A stretch of 15,778 bases of DNA, from positions 1 to 15,778 of the forward strand of contig CAJKWP010000024.1 of the NCBI GenBank assembly GCA_905203645.1. Reading direction: 5' to 3'. The stretch's first letter is position 1, and each line of letters starts with the position of its first letter. Of this stretch, positions 14,142 through 15,778 are shown in pieces. The stretch comes from an uncultured Christensenella sp. Its GTDB lineage: Bacteria; Bacillota; Clostridia; Christensenellales; UBA1242. The notes below the pieces were generated by a model, which was given only the letters and a program-made list of their open reading frames with translations, made no database searches and had not been told where the DNA came from. The position numbers and the translations under genes are program-made.

Positions 14142-14858
14142 TTAATTTGCAAGATTTTCAGAAACTGTTGTTAAATTAAATCCATTTGACAAAAAGTACT
14201 CTATTGCGCCATCAAGTGCCTCAACCGTATTCAATGTTGGATGCGCCAAAATCAAATCACCACCTTTGGCATTCTTTATAAATCTTTGATAAATTAGGTT
14301 TGTATCTTTGTCACGCCAATCAATCGTATCACGTGTCCACATAACAGTTTGATAACCCAAATTGCTTGCCACTTCCAAAGTAGTTTTTGAAAAACTGCCA
14401 CTTGGTGGTGCAAACAAGTTCATTTCAACCCCACAAACCGAATTGACAAGTTTGTGAGTGAGTAAGATTTCTTCTTCGTTTTTTTCATACGAAAGATATT
14501 GATGATCTTTATGATAATAGCCATGATTGCCAATTTCGTGTCCTTCCGCAACGATTTTGTTTAACATATCACCATTTTTGCTCACCCAAATTCCACCAAC
14601 AAAAAAAGTTGTCTTTACATTATGTTTCTTGAATATTGCAAGCATTTTGTCAAGATACTCGGTTCCCCAATAGACATTTATCATAATAGTAATTTTGTTG
14701 GAATTTTTGGCGCCGTTATAAAATGGCGAAATAGCCGATGATGTAAAAACATTCATAACACCACCCGCATAGGAAACAAAAAACATAATAACAAGCACAA
14801 CACCTATTACTATGTTTGATATAACGTTCCTGAAACAACCAGCTGATATTTTTTTCAC
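14142..14858 (-). CDS. Polysaccharide-deacetylase-like membrane protein with altered catalytic Asp
   Basis: This 238-residue protein has an N-terminal signal anchor (about residues 11-36), so its domain faces outside. The NodB-type domain starts at about residue 55. Recognisable motifs are WGTEYLDKMLAIFKKHNVKT, the metal-ligand stretch GHEIGNHGYYH (His112 and His116), FAPPSGSFSKTT (about 149-160) and LILAHPT (His206). In the PdaB/YlxY-like subfamily the first motif is usually FDxxWG; here it reads INVYWG, so Asn61 stands where the catalytic Asp is expected. It may therefore be inactive or act differently. The GTG start at 14858 has no clear ribosome site, so the start is uncertain. It lies between an unknown gene and the spoIIIE operon; Bacillus ylxY is also on the spoIIIE side of the chromosome. 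A peptidoglycan or spore-cortex role is inference. Confidence 0.85.
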   Translation of the reverse strand: MKKISAGCFRNVISNIVIGVVLVIMFFVSYAGGVMNVFTSSAISPFYNGAKNSNKITIMINVYWGTEYLDKMLAIFKKHNVKTTFFVGGIWVSKNGDMLNKIVAEGHEIGNHGYYHKDHQYLSYEKNEEEILLTHKLVNSVCGVEMNLFAPPSGSFSKTTLEVASNLGYQTVMWTRDTIDWRDKDTNLIYQRFIKNAKGGDLILAHPTLNTVEALDGAIEYFLSNGFNLTTVSENLAN

Positions 14859-14898
14859 ACAATAAATGTATGATTAAAATTTGTTTTTCATGACATAT

Positions 14899-15648
14899 TT
14901 AATTTTTTCGCAAACAAAATGCAAGTTCTTCAAACATATAATCCAAATCTGGCAAAAACTTTTTTATGTATCCAACCGCAACAAACAATGCTTGAATTTC
15001 CGAAACTTGATTGTTTTCGAGTGCATTTTTGAGTTCACGGAGTATGACAAAAGCATTTGCTTGGTCTTGATCAAGTTTTTGTTTCATTCCAATCATTTTA
15101 AGCAAATTTTCTGCAACGGCAATAGCATTGGAATTGTCACATTTTTCCACTGTTATCACTGGAATTTCGTGCTTTTGAACAACAGCCGTAACATTGAACT
15201 CTGTTTCATTGTCTTCGGGAAGATTGAAAAGTTTTGAAATAATAAGTTTGAGTGGTTCAATTATTTGTTTTGCAAATTTGTTTTCATTTTTTTCTGACGA
15301 AAAGTATTTTGCAGTGAAATTGTCATAATCTACCACTTCATTGCAGATATCATCAATAAAAGTAAAAGCAATTGCAATAAAATCTTCCTTTTCAGTTGGC
15401 GAAGTAAAAGTCCCATTTTTTGTGGGTAATTTTACCAAACACTTTGTTTTGAAAAGTGATGCATTAAAACCATCCAAACATTCGTCTTTTAACAGCGACA
15501 AGTCCTTACTTGCACAAATATCTCCATTTATTTCTTTCAATTTTGATGTCGCAAACAAATATTTTCCGTCCAAAAAATGATTGCAGTGAGCAATAAAATT
15601 CATAATTTTTCGAGTTTCAAGTTCATCAAAATAAATTTCGTTTTCCAT
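14899..15648 (-). CDS. Hypothetical protein, 249 residues, no recognised family
   Basis: The ATG at 15648 has an AAGGA site 7 bases upstream. The protein looks soluble: it has no signal peptide and no membrane segment. It appears largely helical, is acidic overall, and has scattered cysteines (for example His-Cys-Asn-His near residue 21-24) that do not form a clear metal-binding pattern. The C-terminal third (about 170-249) is strongly amphipathic, with segments such as AIAVAENLLKMIGM and EIQALFVAVGYIKKFLPDLD. I recognise no domain. A good promoter lies just upstream, so it is probably the first gene of a transcript that continues into the deacetylase 40 bases downstream. Codon use looks like that of the neighbours. 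Confidence 0.8.
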   Translation of the reverse strand: MENEIYFDELETRKIMNFIAHCNHFLDGKYLFATSKLKEINGDICASKDLSLLKDECLDGFNASLFKTKCLVKLPTKNGTFTSPTEKEDFIAIAFTFIDDICNEVVDYDNFTAKYFSSEKNENKFAKQIIEPLKLIISKLFNLPEDNETEFNVTAVVQKHEIPVITVEKCDNSNAIAVAENLLKMIGMKQKLDQDQANAFVILRELKNALENNQVSEIQALFVAVGYIKKFLPDLDYMFEELAFCLRKN

Positions 15649-15668
15649 CGTATATCCTTATATTTTAT

Positions 15669-15698
15669 ATAATAGCATAAAGCAAAAACTATGTCCAA
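15669..15698 (-). promoter_or_regulatory. Candidate extended -10 promoter for the 249-residue hypothetical gene
   Basis: Read on the minus strand, TTGGAC (15693-15698) is followed 18 bases later by TATTAT (15669-15674), preceded by TGC as in an extended -10. The expected start is about 15 bases before the ATG at 15648, upstream of its AAGGA site. Confidence 0.5.
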
Positions 15699-15739
15699 TA
15701 TTTTTGAAGAAAACAACCAACTAAAATTTCTGTTAAAAC

Positions 15740-15768
15740 TAGACAAAAAAAATATATTATGTTAATAT
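15740..15768 (+). promoter_or_regulatory. Possible divergent promoter at the window edge
   Basis: TAGACA (15740-15745) and TAATAT (15763-15768), 17 bases apart, point out of the window on the + strand. The -10 equals the one proposed for the tRNA array. The stretch is very AT-rich and no gene is visible beyond, so this is weak. Confidence 0.22.
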
Positions 15769-15778
15769 AGTATATAGT

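Noticed and set aside
1..15778. Mobile element, prophage or integration site near the tRNA array
   Set aside because: I see no integrase or transposase and no duplicated tRNA 3' end. The genes flanking the array are core chromosomal genes.

Overview
The window is a stretch of chromosome from an endospore-forming, AT-rich member of the Bacillota, most likely class Clostridia and perhaps an uncultured gut lineage. The evidence is the spore genes (yunB, spoVAC-spoVAD-spoVAE, spoIIAA-spoIIAB-sigF, a SpoIIIE-type FtsK), the Gram-positive Shine-Dalgarno sites (AAGGAG/GGAGG types) and sigma-A-like promoters. I did not assign a genus. Nearly everything is on the minus strand; the exceptions are the yunB fragment, one lipoprotein gene and the tRNA array.

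Layout. 1-2,265: the 3' part of yunB (+) runs head-on into the spoVACDE operon (-), which makes the spore channel that loads dipicolinic acid. 2,266-2,353: a compact divergent regulatory gap. 2,354-4,643: a large, unrecognised Asn/Tyr/Cys-rich lipoprotein (+) and a zinc-ribbon membrane protein (-), convergent around a bidirectional terminator. 4,704-6,195: the spoIIA operon (-), encoding anti-anti-sigma factor, anti-sigma kinase and sigma-F, with a cluster of Spo0A-box-like sites upstream. 6,379-7,136: a six-gene tRNA array (+) for Pro, Met, Asp, Phe, Thr and Tyr, with its own promoter and terminator. 7,174-14,139: a tightly packed minus-strand operon spoIIIE-rimO-pgsA-cinA-recA that ends in a recA terminator. 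14,142-15,698: a polysaccharide-deacetylase-like membrane protein and an unrecognised 249-residue protein with its own promoter.

How the genes fit together. SpoIIAA/SpoIIAB/sigma-F start the forespore programme, SpoIIIE pumps the chromosome into the forespore, and SpoVAC/D/E load dipicolinic acid late in sporulation. YunB is a sporulation protein. RecA, PgsA, RimO and CinA are housekeeping functions that sit with spoIIIE in a neighbourhood partly shared with Bacillus (pgsA-cinA-recA).

The least explained items are the lipoprotein at 2,354-4,030, the 249-residue protein at 14,899-15,648, the degenerate CinA N-terminal domain, and the deacetylase with Asn at the usual catalytic Asp. I see no mobile element, CRISPR array, rRNA or riboswitch. 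No gene-free stretch exceeds 300 bases; the longest is 6,196-6,424, which holds two divergent promoter regions.
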